Positions 20,293-29,139 are shown, counted from the first letter of the stretch. The stretch: 64,000 bases of DNA from Acinetobacter venetianus RAG-1 = CIP 110063 (GCF_000368585.1 NZ_KB849558.1:1200077-1264076), one strand, 5' to 3'. Numbers and translations are program-made. The notes: generated from the letters alone by a model not told the origin.

Positions 20293-20362
20293 AAAAATTA
20301 GAACAGATCGGCACTAAAATTGCTTTTATCTCCGCAATGCTTTTATCTAAAGAGAATGTGCA

Positions 20363-21292
20363 ATGGCATTACCATTTTCACGTTTTGCTGAATATTTTAT
20401 TGCGGTCGCTAAAACAGGAAGCCTGCGAAAAGCTGCCGATCAGCTTTATATTTCAGTTTCAGCGGTACACCGACAAATTGTGCTCGCCGAAGAAGAGCTT
20501 GGTGTTGCATTATTTGAACGGCTGCCAAGTGGTTTAAAACTCACATTGGCTGGTGAGCTTCTCTATGCTGATTTACGCAGTTGGCAAAAAGATTTTCAAA
20601 TGATACAAAAGCGTTTGAATGAAATTCAGGGGCTACAGCGTGGCACGATTGAGTTTGGAATGATTTCTGCTTTAAGTGAAAGCTTTGTGACGCAAGTCAT
20701 TCAATCCATACATCAACAATATGCATGGATCAATTTCAATATCCGCATTTTGGATAGCGATCACGTGGCTGAAATGGTGATGAATGCCGAACTTGATTTT
20801 GGATTAATCCTAAATCCTAAACATCAACACCAATTACATGTGAATGCATTTATTGAAATGCCACTTGGGATTGTCATGTCCAAACAACATCCTCTCGCTA
20901 CAAAAGAGCACATCTATTTTTCAGATACACTTGAATCTAATCACATTATTCCAGCTACACCTTTAATTATCCATGATCATGTCACTGCTTTATATAAGAA
21001 ACATGACTTTAATCCAAGACATCAAATTGAATGCAATGATATTCGGATGATGATTTCTTTACTCAAGCAAAACTTGGGGATTAGCATCATGAGTTATCTT
21101 GATGTTTACCCATTTATAGAAAGTGGCGAGTTTGAGTTTAGAACAATTAAAGAAAATGGATTGCACCCCATCACCCTTGCATTATGTGTTGCACCAAAAC
21201 GACAACTTTCAAGAATTTCTCAAATCATGATGAATCAAATCATTGAAGAAATGGAGGCACTAAAATCGGGCATGATGAAATATTCCACTTGA
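20363..21292 (+). CDS. LysR-family transcriptional regulator
   Basis: A 309-residue LysR protein. The N-terminal winged helix is at residues 5-65 (RKAADQLYISVSAVHRQIVLAEEELGVALFERL); the rest is a periplasmic-binding-like effector domain. It is divergent from the Rieske oxygenase, with inverted repeats between them, and precedes puuE on its own strand. It probably regulates the oxygenase and perhaps puuE. The inducer is unknown. Confidence 0.88.
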   Translation: MALPFSRFAEYFIAVAKTGSLRKAADQLYISVSAVHRQIVLAEEELGVALFERLPSGLKLTLAGELLYADLRSWQKDFQMIQKRLNEIQGLQRGTIEFGMISALSESFVTQVIQSIHQQYAWINFNIRILDSDHVAEMVMNAELDFGLILNPKHQHQLHVNAFIEMPLGIVMSKQHPLATKEHIYFSDTLESNHIIPATPLIIHDHVTALYKKHDFNPRHQIECNDIRMMISLLKQNLGISIMSYLDVYPFIESGEFEFRTIKENGLHPITLALCVAPKRQLSRISQIMMNQIIEEMEALKSGMMKYST

Positions 21293-21425
21293 ATAAAGCA
21301 AGATCTTTGCACCAAATTAAATCAAATAAGCATATGATTTAAATAAATTAATTATTTGACACCAAAATAGATCATCGAGTAATTTGATGTGAAGTTTCAC
21401 GTACTATGAATCATCAGGCATCCAC

Positions 21426-22376
21426 ATGACTATCTCAGAAAAATCGCCTCATCTCACTGCTCAATACCCTCGGGATATGCTCGGATATGCCAATCACCCT
21501 CCTCATGCGCAGTGGCCAAATCAAGCTAAAATTGCGGTTCAATTTGTTTTAAATTATGAAGAAGGCGGTGAAAAACATATTCTGCATGGTGATGATGGCT
21601 CAGAGCAGTTCCTCTCTGAAATTAGCGGGGCTGATAGTTATCCTGCTCGTCATCTTTCGATGGATTCCATCTACGAGTATGGTTCACGTGTCGGGTTTTG
21701 GCGAATTCAACAGGAGTTTGCTAAACGTCATTTACCGATGACGATTTTTGCTGTTGCGATGGCATTACAACGAAATCCTTTAGTGGTTGAAGCAATCAAA
21801 CAAAATCACTATGACGTTGTTTCTCATGGCTTGCGTTGGATTCATTATCAAAATATAGATATTGAAACAGAGAAAGCGCACATGGCTGAAGCTATGCAAA
21901 TTTTAAAAGATTTATTCGGTGAGTATCCGACAGGTTGGTACACAGGTCGCGATAGTCCCAATACACGTCAGCTGTTAGCTGATTATGATCATGTGCAATA
22001 TGACAGTGACTATTACGGCGATGACCTGCCTTTTTGGTCATCATTGACGAAAGAGAATGGTGAAACTCGTCCGCATCTTATTATTCCTTATACTCTTGAT
22101 ACCAATGATATGAAGTTCGCGTCTCCAACTGGTTTTAATCGGAGTGAGGATTTTTTTGAATATTTAAAAGATGCTTTTGATGTGTTGTATGCAGAAGGCG
22201 CAACATCCCCAAAAATGTTATCGATTGGGATGCATTGTCGTATTTTAGGTCGTCCTGCGCGTTTCAAGGCATTGCAACGCTTTTTGGATTATGTTCAAAG
22301 CCATGATCAGGTTTGGATATGTACGCGTCAGCAAATCGCAGATCATTGGTATAAATATCATCCTTATCAAGGGTAA
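21426..22376 (+). CDS. puuE: Allantoinase, PuuE type (polysaccharide deacetylase fold)
   Basis: A 316-residue protein of the polysaccharide-deacetylase superfamily that matches PuuE allantoinases, which hydrolyse allantoin to allantoate without resembling the classical amidohydrolase allantoinase. Visible family features are GADSYPARHLSMDSIYEYGSR in part, the VSHGLRWIHY metal-type segment, and GWYTGRDSPNTR. It supplies the step between UraD and allantoicase encoded elsewhere in this window. It lies 133 bp after the LysR gene. Confidence 0.88.
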   Translation: MTISEKSPHLTAQYPRDMLGYANHPPHAQWPNQAKIAVQFVLNYEEGGEKHILHGDDGSEQFLSEISGADSYPARHLSMDSIYEYGSRVGFWRIQQEFAKRHLPMTIFAVAMALQRNPLVVEAIKQNHYDVVSHGLRWIHYQNIDIETEKAHMAEAMQILKDLFGEYPTGWYTGRDSPNTRQLLADYDHVQYDSDYYGDDLPFWSSLTKENGETRPHLIIPYTLDTNDMKFASPTGFNRSEDFFEYLKDAFDVLYAEGATSPKMLSIGMHCRILGRPARFKALQRFLDYVQSHDQVWICTRQQIADHWYKYHPYQG

Positions 22377-22391
22377 ATCTATTGTTAGACT

Positions 22392-22409
22392 GGCGGCATC
22401 CTTGCCGCC
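22392..22409. repeat. Short hairpin repeat of the GGNGGC-WTCCTT-GCCNCC type
   Basis: GGCGGCATCCTTGCCGCC is a 6-bp stem with an ATCCTT loop. It differs from the copy at 51069-51086 at only three positions. This marks a dispersed hairpin family. Confidence 0.6.
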
Positions 22410-22457
22410 CCAAAAGATAGTAATCAAAGATATAAATTCAAAAAGCTTAAGCTCTAC

Positions 22458-22787
22458 TAGGGTTTGTTAGCATTTCACCTTGCGAGCTTTCAGCTCTCAT
22501 TGCGACAGTGGGTGTTTTTTAGACGATACAAGGCATGTTTTGCGAAATTTAGTCATTCTAGATGAGCAAGACATAACGCAGTAGTGGCAAAAAATACCCC
22601 TGTCCTCGAGCTTCGCCTTGCGCTGCGATCAAAGCAGTGCTTTGCTCTTGCTCAGGGTTATGGCTAAAACTTCCTCAAACTTCGTTATGAAACTTGACAA
22701 GGGGGATGCCATTGCCTACGTTTCATGCCTTGTTTGTGTCGTTTTAACCTATAACGCAATGCATGGCTGAAATGTCAACAGACCCTA
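22458..22787. mobile_element. MITE-like element with 20-bp imperfect inverted ends
   Basis: The left end TAGGGTTTGTTAGCATTTCA matches the complement of the right end, TAGGGTCTGTTGACATTTCA, at 17 of 20 positions. An inner pair (22523-22537 and 22724-22742, around the core GGCATG) also matches in inverted orientation. A TA dinucleotide sits at each edge, compatible with TA-targeted insertion. The roughly 330-bp interior has no credible reading frame. It fills most of the 446-bp gap between puuE and the deaminase gene. Confidence 0.55.
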
Positions 22788-22822
22788 AAGTAAATCATAG
22801 CCTAGTAATATTACATAACTGC

Positions 22823-24265
22823 TTAGGCTATTTTCGCCATTCCCACACTCCTCTGTTGCAAGAGTTTTACTGCATCCTTAGCTTGACCAGCCAATTCCAT
22901 CATATCTAAATCAGGAATTTGATCATTTTCCATCACCATTTTCCCTGCGATAAACATTGCTTGGATATGTGCCCGACCACCACTCGCAACAGGAGCAATT
23001 GCCATATCATGCAAGCCAAAATAACGAGGATCATCTAAACGATACAGCACTAAATCAGCTTGTTGACCTACTTCAATCGTACCCACTTGATCTAAGCCTA
23101 AGATTTTAGCGCCTCCAACTGTGCCCCAACGTACAATATCTTCAATAGTCGCAGCATCAGCCCCGCCTTCAAATTGCCCACCCTCGTACTGTGGGACAGC
23201 CAACATCCCTTTTCGAGCACGTTGCAATAACCACGCTGCATGTGTTTCTGACAACATATCAGCAGCCTCATTTGATGCTGCTCCATCAACACCAATCGAA
23301 ATGGTCATGCCAGCTTTTTCTAAAGTCACTAAATCAGCAATACCACTACCCAAACGCGCATTACTTTGTGGGCAATGTGCAATACCTGTATGAGTTTGCC
23401 CCAAGATTTGAATTTCTTCAGGTAATAGCTTCACGAGATGCGCAAACCAAACATCATCGCCCACCCAATCATTTTCGGCACAATATTGCACAGGCGTCAT
23501 GTTAAATTTGGCTTTTGCCGCATCCAGATAATCTACTGTTTCAGATAAATGACTATGCATTCGGATACCTAGTTGACGCGCGATCTTGGCACTTTCCCGA
23601 AACTGTTGAGCTGTTGTTGAGTGTAAAGTTGATGTCGGTGCCATCACAATTTTACGAAAAGCATAAGCATCTGGTTGATGATATAAATGCACTAAGCGCT
23701 CAATATCCGCCATATAGTCATCGAACTTTTCAGGGCGCAACGCCTGTGGTAATTCACTTTCTAAACCACGCGTGAGCGTTGCACCACCTCGACACAACAC
23801 AAAACGCATGCCTAGCTTTTCGGCTTCATCAAATAAGATCGCAGCGCCATCAAACGGCATTTTTGGCCAATATAAATAATGATGATCGGCGACTGTTGCA
23901 CAGCCTGAACGTAATAGTTCAATTAAGCCAATACGAACCGCAACTCTAAATGTTTCTTCATCAAACGCACCACGAAAACGATATGGGGTGCTGGCAAGCC
24001 AAGCTGTTAAACTTTGATTTAAGCCTTGCGGCTCACCTTTCAATAAAGATTGGAACAAATGATGGTGTGTATTAACCCACGCTGGATAAATAACGCAATC
24101 TTTTGCACTCACCACCTGTTCATGTGGTTGTTGCCTAAGCTGACCTATTTCCTTAATTTTACCATCTTGAATACGAATATCAGTGGCAGAAGACCGCGCG
24201 GCATTCGCGGATAAACCTGTCAAAATCGCATGGGCATTTTTAATTAAATAACTGTGGTTCATCAT
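22823..24265 (-). CDS. Amidohydrolase, probable 8-oxoguanine deaminase
   Basis: A 480-residue amidohydrolase of the ATZ/TRZ-guanine deaminase group. Metal-binding segments are VNTHHHLFQSLLKG, MHSHLSETVDY and the late GVDGAASNEAADML. Overall it resembles 8-oxoguanine deaminases, which release urate and ammonia. That product would feed HpxO in this window. Its start overlaps the stop of the ABC permease gene by 4 bp, so deaminase and transporter are made together and the imported compound is likely its substrate or a relative. Guanine or another aminopurine or pterin cannot be excluded. Confidence 0.72.
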   Translation of the reverse strand: MMNHSYLIKNAHAILTGLSANAARSSATDIRIQDGKIKEIGQLRQQPHEQVVSAKDCVIYPAWVNTHHHLFQSLLKGEPQGLNQSLTAWLASTPYRFRGAFDEETFRVAVRIGLIELLRSGCATVADHHYLYWPKMPFDGAAILFDEAEKLGMRFVLCRGGATLTRGLESELPQALRPEKFDDYMADIERLVHLYHQPDAYAFRKIVMAPTSTLHSTTAQQFRESAKIARQLGIRMHSHLSETVDYLDAAKAKFNMTPVQYCAENDWVGDDVWFAHLVKLLPEEIQILGQTHTGIAHCPQSNARLGSGIADLVTLEKAGMTISIGVDGAASNEAADMLSETHAAWLLQRARKGMLAVPQYEGGQFEGGADAATIEDIVRWGTVGGAKILGLDQVGTIEVGQQADLVLYRLDDPRYFGLHDMAIAPVASGGRAHIQAMFIAGKMVMENDQIPDLDMMELAGQAKDAVKLLQQRSVGMAKIA

Positions 24266-25056
24266 ACTTGTTCACTCTCATGCCATTTATTTAAGAAAAT
24301 ACGACTCAACAAAGACATGACGACAAATAATCCTAGACCTGTACAAGTAATTAAAAATAAAGCGGCAAACATTAATGGTAAATCTAACTGGAAACCCGCT
24401 TGTAAAATTTGATACGCCAAGCCAGCACTAGTACCACCTGCTCCTGCAACAAACTCAGATACCACTGCACCGATCAAAGCCAAACCACAGGAAATTCGTA
24501 AACCACCAAAGAAATAAGGCAATGCATTTGGTACACGTAAGCGCATTAAAATTTGCCAACGGCTTGCTTTATTAATCTGAAATAAATTAAGCAAGCCTTT
24601 ATTTACGCTGCGTAACCCGAGAGTTGTATTGGTTAAAATTGGAAAAATTGCCACTAACATGGCGCACACAACCAGTGCCAGAGTTGTATTTTGAATCCAA
24701 ATAATTACTAGTGGTGCAATTGCAACAATCGGCGTAACCTGAAATAAAATTGCATACGGCATAAAACATGCCTCAAGCACACGACTTTGTACAAATACAA
24801 AAGCAACCAAAGTTCCAATGATGACTGCACACGCAAACGCCAACATCGTAATTTTCAAAGTGACCCATAAACTACCAAATAGCAAACCAGATTGATTGAT
24901 CATGCTCATTGCAATGTCACTCGGTTTCGGCACGATATAAACAGGAATATTCATCTGTTGAAAACTCAGTTGCCAAACTAGAAGTAGCAACAAACCTAAA
25001 CTCAGTGGCGCAGCAATACGCTGGATCGCAGGATTTTGCAATAAAGGTTTAATCAT
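24262..25056 (-). CDS. ABC transporter permease, SsuC/TauC-like
   Basis: An inner-membrane permease with about six hydrophobic segments and the ABC-coupling EAA-like loop before the last segments (residues of about 155-200). GGAGG stands eight bases before the ATG at 25056; earlier in-frame starts at 25071 and 25062 are less well placed. It overlaps the ATPase gene by 8 bp and the deaminase gene by 4 bp. It belongs to the family that moves nitrate, sulfonates, taurine and pyrimidine precursors. Confidence 0.85.
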   Translation of the reverse strand: MIKPLLQNPAIQRIAAPLSLGLLLLLVWQLSFQQMNIPVYIVPKPSDIAMSMINQSGLLFGSLWVTLKITMLAFACAVIIGTLVAFVFVQSRVLEACFMPYAILFQVTPIVAIAPLVIIWIQNTTLALVVCAMLVAIFPILTNTTLGLRSVNKGLLNLFQINKASRWQILMRLRVPNALPYFFGGLRISCGLALIGAVVSEFVAGAGGTSAGLAYQILQAGFQLDLPLMFAALFLITCTGLGLFVVMSLLSRIFLNKWHESEQV

Positions 25057-25870
25057 GATCATGTCCTCCACTTGCTTCGGCTAATAATTCAGAAAGATGA
25101 GAGCATTGTTTGATAAAGCCTTCAGAGGTTCTAAAGGATTCATCGCGCTGATACGGTCCATCCACAGGTAGATCTGCAACCACTCGCCCTGGGCGTGCAC
25201 CCATCACAATCACACGTGAAGACAAATAGACCGCTTCATAAATACTATGGGTAACGAACACGACCGTTAGATCACGCTCTGACCAAAGTTTGCGAATGTC
25301 ACTATCTAATTTATGCCGCGTAAACTCATCTAATGCGCCAAAGGGTTCATCCATCAGCAATAAATCAGGTTCTGTAACCAATGCTCTTGCAAGTGAAGCA
25401 CGCATTTGCATACCGCCAGATAGTTCTCTTGGATAGGCTTTGGCAAATTTATCCAAACCTACAGCTTTTAAAGCTTCGTGGACTTTGGGCGTACTTTCTG
25501 ATTTGGCAACTTGCCTTAAATCCAAAGGTAAACGTACATTATCTTCAATATTTGACCACGGCATTAAAGTGGCTTCCTGAAATACCATTGCCATTTTGCA
25601 TTGTGACTGAATATCAGCCTTGCCGTTCCAACGTACATGACCCGCAGAAGGCTGCTCAAGGTCGGCAAACATTTTTAATAAGGTACTTTTGCCGCACCCC
25701 GATGGCCCAAGTAAAGAGACAATTTCACCACGCGCAATATTGAGGTCTAAACGTTGTAATGCATGTGTGCCATTTGGATAAGTTTTTTCTGCGCCTCTGA
25801 CCATAATCATTGGCGTTACGAAATTTGATGATTCTTTGACTGGAATATCAACAGATAAAGCTGAATTCAT
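25049..25870 (-). CDS. ABC transporter ATP-binding protein
   Basis: A 273-residue ATPase of the SsuB/TauB type. Walker A is GPSGCGKST, the signature motif is LSGGMQMR, and Walker B is LLLMDEPFGALDE. The switch histidine is in FVTHSIYEA. AGGGGA precedes the start. It energises the permease encoded by the next, overlapping gene. Confidence 0.92.
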   Translation of the reverse strand: MNSALSVDIPVKESSNFVTPMIMVRGAEKTYPNGTHALQRLDLNIARGEIVSLLGPSGCGKSTLLKMFADLEQPSAGHVRWNGKADIQSQCKMAMVFQEATLMPWSNIEDNVRLPLDLRQVAKSESTPKVHEALKAVGLDKFAKAYPRELSGGMQMRASLARALVTEPDLLLMDEPFGALDEFTRHKLDSDIRKLWSERDLTVVFVTHSIYEAVYLSSRVIVMGARPGRVVADLPVDGPYQRDESFRTSEGFIKQCSHLSELLAEASGGHDHD

Positions 25871-25922
25871 ATGGTTTCCCCTTCGTGCAAATGCCCTATT
25901 TTCTTAACCGATTCAAAACAGC

Positions 25923-26903
25923 TTATTTCTTCGCAGTATTAACGAACTGTGTTGTATAAGCCGATTTCCAATTGGTTTTGGCATTGAGTAAACCTGCACC
26001 CACCATAAAGTCACGTGTTGCTTTCCAACGGGCATCGGTCATCACACCAACACCCATTTTTTTTGCATCGCCACCGTTAATTAAATTGCGTTTACGCATT
26101 TGATCTACAGCAAAAGCCAGTAGCTCATCATTCATATTTGGATTTTCTTTTTTAATTACTGCATTTCCTAATTTCGGATCTGCTAAATAATTTTTCCAAC
26201 CCTCCATCGAGGCTTGAACAAAACGGCGCAGCACATCTGGCTTTGCTTGAACCACATCATTGCGTGTAACCAAAATACCGCCATAAGCAGGATAACCAGC
26301 ATCGGCAAATAAGAAGAAATTACTTGAAGGTTCAGCTTTTTTCGCTTGTAACACTTCTGAAGTCGCGTAGGCTTGTTGCGCGACATTTTTCCCTGCAAGG
26401 AATGGTTGCATGTTAAATGTATACGGACGTGCTTGAGCTGCATTTAAATGATATTTACCTTTCAACCAAGGCCACCAGCTTGCTTGACCGCTCGTCGAGA
26501 CAAGAATCGTTTTTCCTTTTAGATCTGCTAAAGATTTAACATCGCTATGTGTGAGTATGCCTTGTGGATCAAATTGAAATGGTGCAGCAATCGCTTTGAT
26601 TGGAAAATTGCTTTCAATTCCTTTAAGAACTTGTAAATCGTAATTAATAATAATGTCTGCACGTTTTGAGAGTAATAAAGTCATATTGTTGACTTGTGGC
26701 CCGCCGATTTTAATATCGACATCTAGACCATATTTTTTATAAATCCCTTGTGCTAAAGCTTGATAGTAACCACCTTGTTCAGCTTGTGCATACCATGTGG
26801 TTTGTAGAACCAATTTATCGGCAGCTTGAGTAAATGAACTGAATAATAATGCGCTTGCAATGACAGTTAATCGTCCTTTGCCTACATAGTGCTGAATTTT
26901 CAT
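25923..26903 (-). CDS. ABC transporter substrate-binding protein, NMT1/SsuA type
   Basis: A 326-residue periplasmic binding protein with a cleaved signal peptide (first 27 residues, ending FTQAA). The mature start is LVLQTTWYAQAEQGGYYQAL. It belongs to the NMT1/THI5-like group, whose members bind pyrimidine precursors, purines or sulfonates. Being first in an operon with a permease, an ATPase and a purine-type deaminase, it probably binds an oxidised or amino-purine. It is divergent from the 2-oxoglutarate oxygenase across 673 bp of structured non-coding DNA. Confidence 0.85.
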   Translation of the reverse strand: MKIQHYVGKGRLTVIASALLFSSFTQAADKLVLQTTWYAQAEQGGYYQALAQGIYKKYGLDVDIKIGGPQVNNMTLLLSKRADIIINYDLQVLKGIESNFPIKAIAAPFQFDPQGILTHSDVKSLADLKGKTILVSTSGQASWWPWLKGKYHLNAAQARPYTFNMQPFLAGKNVAQQAYATSEVLQAKKAEPSSNFFLFADAGYPAYGGILVTRNDVVQAKPDVLRRFVQASMEGWKNYLADPKLGNAVIKKENPNMNDELLAFAVDQMRKRNLINGGDAKKMGVGVMTDARWKATRDFMVGAGLLNAKTNWKSAYTTQFVNTAKK

Positions 26904-27016
26904 AAGTAAGACCCCTAAATATGTATGAACTCATTTCGCTATTCTTTTAGGGGAATCAAAACCAAATGTATAAAAGCACACAGATTCTCTCAAAGCCAAA
27001 TAATGACTTTGTCCCC

Positions 27017-27053
27017 AAAAGAGGAACAGCTAACGCTGTAGAGCAATGTCCCA
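27017..27053 (-). promoter_or_regulatory. Structured leader motif upstream of the NMT1-type transporter operon
   Basis: Read on the minus strand, TGGGACATTGCTC is followed by a 5-bp hairpin (ACAGC/GCTGT with a GTTA loop) and then TCCTCTTTT. The two flanking blocks match those of the plus-strand element at 27447-27504 at 12 of 13 and 8 of 9 positions. A palindrome, TGTGTATTACACA, lies just beyond it. It may be a ligand-binding RNA or a protein site; the ligand is unknown. Confidence 0.45.
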
Positions 27054-27446
27054 TGTGTAATACACACTAACCGCTTATACTCACTTATGATTTAGCAAAC
27101 ACCATGCCAGTATTTATTTAATAGATATTTTTCATATAGATAGATTAACAGACTAGATTGCATATTAATGTTAGCTATTCATTCTTCACTAACATCTGCG
27201 CTTTATTCTGAATTATTTTAGATAAAAAAATAAAATGCACCATTTTAAGTCCATACCATGCGCAAAAAAGAATCAAATATTAAATTAGCCACCAAACCTA
27301 TTGATTTATTTTTAGCTAAACAGTCGAAAATCTAAGACTTTTTACATAGCAATCTCGTTCATGACTTATTTATAAACATTGGTATAGAAAATGCTTATAT
27401 AGATTTGTCAGAGTAGAAGCGTTCAGCATATATCTAAAAATATATG

Positions 27447-27550
27447 TGGGTCATTGCTCAGAAATAAGCTCACTTTCTATTGATTTAGAAAGTGTTGCTC
27501 TTTTTTGAAATAATGACCCAGTCACCTTCCATTCAATTTGATTGGGTCAT
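27447..27550 (+). promoter_or_regulatory. Riboswitch-like leader upstream of the 2-oxoglutarate oxygenase
   Basis: TGGGTCATT (27447-27455) can pair with AATGACCCA (27512-27520), enclosing an internal loop and an 8-bp inner hairpin (27471-27494). The same middle arm can instead pair with TGGGTCAT at 27543-27550. Mutually exclusive stems just before a start codon (27577) are typical of an RNA switch. The rest of the 26904-27576 gap is AT-rich with no gene visible. Confidence 0.5.
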
Positions 27551-27576
27551 GGTCTATCCAAAAATTGAGGTGAAAT

Positions 27577-28590
27577 ATGAATGCAAACATGACCAACTTA
27601 GCTGAAGAAAATAACTACAGCCTCGAAGAACTCCAGAAAGAATCTCGCATGGGCGCTTTAGGTCAAGAAACATTTGAACGTGAAGTTCGCGTGATTGATT
27701 TATCTGACTTCGAACAACGTAAGTATGACATAGCAGATCAGCTCTGGTCAGCCGCAACAGATATTGGTTTTTTTCAAGTTTCAAATCATGGCATTGATTT
27801 AGATCAAATCAAAAATGCCTTTGAAATGACTGAAAACTTTTTCAATCTTCCTGAACATATCAAAGCACAATACCCATTGAACCGTAATGCAGGCTGGGAA
27901 AGTAAAGCGCAAATCCGACCATCAACCAGTACGCCTGATCAAAAAGAATCTTATCAAATCACTCGTCCTCGCATGGCAGGCTTATATCCAAGCGAACATG
28001 AATTACCGACATTTAAAACAACCATGCTTGAGTTTGAAAAATCTTGCTGGCAAGTCGGTATGAAAATATTATCTTGCTTCGCCTACAAACTTGGCTTTGC
28101 AGATAATTTCTTTGCGCTTGCACATGATCCAGACCAAGAAACATATCAAAGTACTCTGCGGATGTTGCACTACTATGCAATCGATCCAGCCATTAAAGAT
28201 CAACTTGGTTTATGGCGTGCAGGTGCACACACTGATTTTGATTGCTTAACTTTATTGTTCCAGCGCAAAGGTCAAGGCGGCTTGCAAGTCTGTCCTGGTA
28301 AAGATATGGAACAACAACAATGGACCAGCATTGAACCAAGAGATGATGTGATTACCTGTAATATTGGCGATATGCTGATGCGTTGGAGCGATGATCAATT
28401 GCCATCTAATTTCCATCGTGTAAAAAATCCTGAAGCTCATGAATATCAGGGTCCACGATATAGTTTGGCATTCTTTTGCCAAGCCAATGAAGATGTGGTG
28501 ATTGAAAGTCCTAAAAAGAAATACCCTGTGATCACAGCTAAGGAATATTTAAAACAAAGAATTAGTGCAAATTTTGAAGGAAAATACTGA
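27577..28590 (+). CDS. 2-oxoglutarate/Fe(II)-dependent oxygenase (isopenicillin N synthase fold)
   Basis: A 337-residue oxygenase. An N-terminal DIOX_N-type region (residues of about 37-115, with IGFFQVSNHGI) precedes the double-stranded beta-helix core. The iron ligands are H218, D220 and H280, and the co-substrate residues R294 and S296 lie in RYSLAFF. GAGGTG precedes the ATG. The neighbours are ureide and purine genes, so a purine or related heterocycle is a plausible substrate. No member of this fold with that activity is known to me, so the substrate is open. Confidence 0.8.
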   Translation: MNANMTNLAEENNYSLEELQKESRMGALGQETFEREVRVIDLSDFEQRKYDIADQLWSAATDIGFFQVSNHGIDLDQIKNAFEMTENFFNLPEHIKAQYPLNRNAGWESKAQIRPSTSTPDQKESYQITRPRMAGLYPSEHELPTFKTTMLEFEKSCWQVGMKILSCFAYKLGFADNFFALAHDPDQETYQSTLRMLHYYAIDPAIKDQLGLWRAGAHTDFDCLTLLFQRKGQGGLQVCPGKDMEQQQWTSIEPRDDVITCNIGDMLMRWSDDQLPSNFHRVKNPEAHEYQGPRYSLAFFCQANEDVVIESPKKKYPVITAKEYLKQRISANFEGKY

Positions 28591-28598
28591 GTAAATTT

Positions 28599-28627
28599 GC
28601 GGTCAGAGACTCACTATCTCTGACTGC
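28599..28627. terminator. Hairpin between convergent oxygenase and allA genes
   Basis: An 11-bp stem with one G-T pair (core GTCAGAGA / TCTCTGAC) and a 7-nt loop overlaps the allA stop codon. It is the only terminator-like structure in the 12-bp convergent gap. It lacks a clear T-tract on either strand. Confidence 0.45.
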
Positions 28628-29139
28628 AGCTGCTGTTCAATAATCGAATATGACTGAGTCAAATGGTGTACATCACAATTTTTGCCCTCACCGATACGAT
28701 CCACCACTAAAAAATCACTTTTAGCTTCTAAAGTAATGAGTGGATGATGCCAAACCCCTTGGTGGTAAGTAACACCTTGCCGACCATTGGATAAAAAGGC
28801 ATAAATCTGTTGTTCATCAGGTTGTGTTTCATTAAATGGCAATGCCACCACAATCACAAATTTCTGTTGTTGTAATGGAATAAAAGACTGTGAACCATAA
28901 GGATGCCGTTCCAACATTTCAATACTAAAAGGAAGCGTTGTTGCCGCCAAATTATGGAAAACACTGATCCCCACAGCAACATTATCGCCAGACACTTGTG
29001 CAATAGACAATGCATGATAGCGCTCTGTTAAACCTTGATTAATTGGAAAAAAATCTCGCCCTGTAGTTTCAATCACATCGCCAAATGCTGCAAATGTCTC
29101 TTGGGTTAAAGGTTGTATTGGAATCATGGTTTTATTCAT
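28603..29139 (-). CDS. allA: Ureidoglycolate lyase
   Basis: A 178-residue cupin-type ureidoglycolate lyase (urea-releasing), which splits ureidoglycolate to glyoxylate and urea. Family features include TQETFAAFGDVIE near the start, the ERHPYGSQSFIPL segment, and the GVTYHQGVWHHPL segment with conserved histidines. It lies 66 bp after the allantoicase gene on the same strand, so the two final ureide steps are co-expressed. Confidence 0.92.
   Translation of the reverse strand: MNKTMIPIQPLTQETFAAFGDVIETTGRDFFPINQGLTERYHALSIAQVSGDNVAVGISVFHNLAATTLPFSIEMLERHPYGSQSFIPLQQQKFVIVVALPFNETQPDEQQIYAFLSNGRQGVTYHQGVWHHPLITLEAKSDFLVVDRIGEGKNCDVHHLTQSYSIIEQQLQSEIVSL

Noticed and set aside
22458..22787. Degenerate transposase gene inside the MITE-like element
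   Set aside because: All frames are interrupted and no transposase motif is recognisable, so only a non-autonomous element is claimed.
23121..23505. Two plus-strand frames of 90-104 residues
   Set aside because: Both are antisense to the deaminase gene, overlap each other and lack ribosome-binding sites or recognisable motifs.
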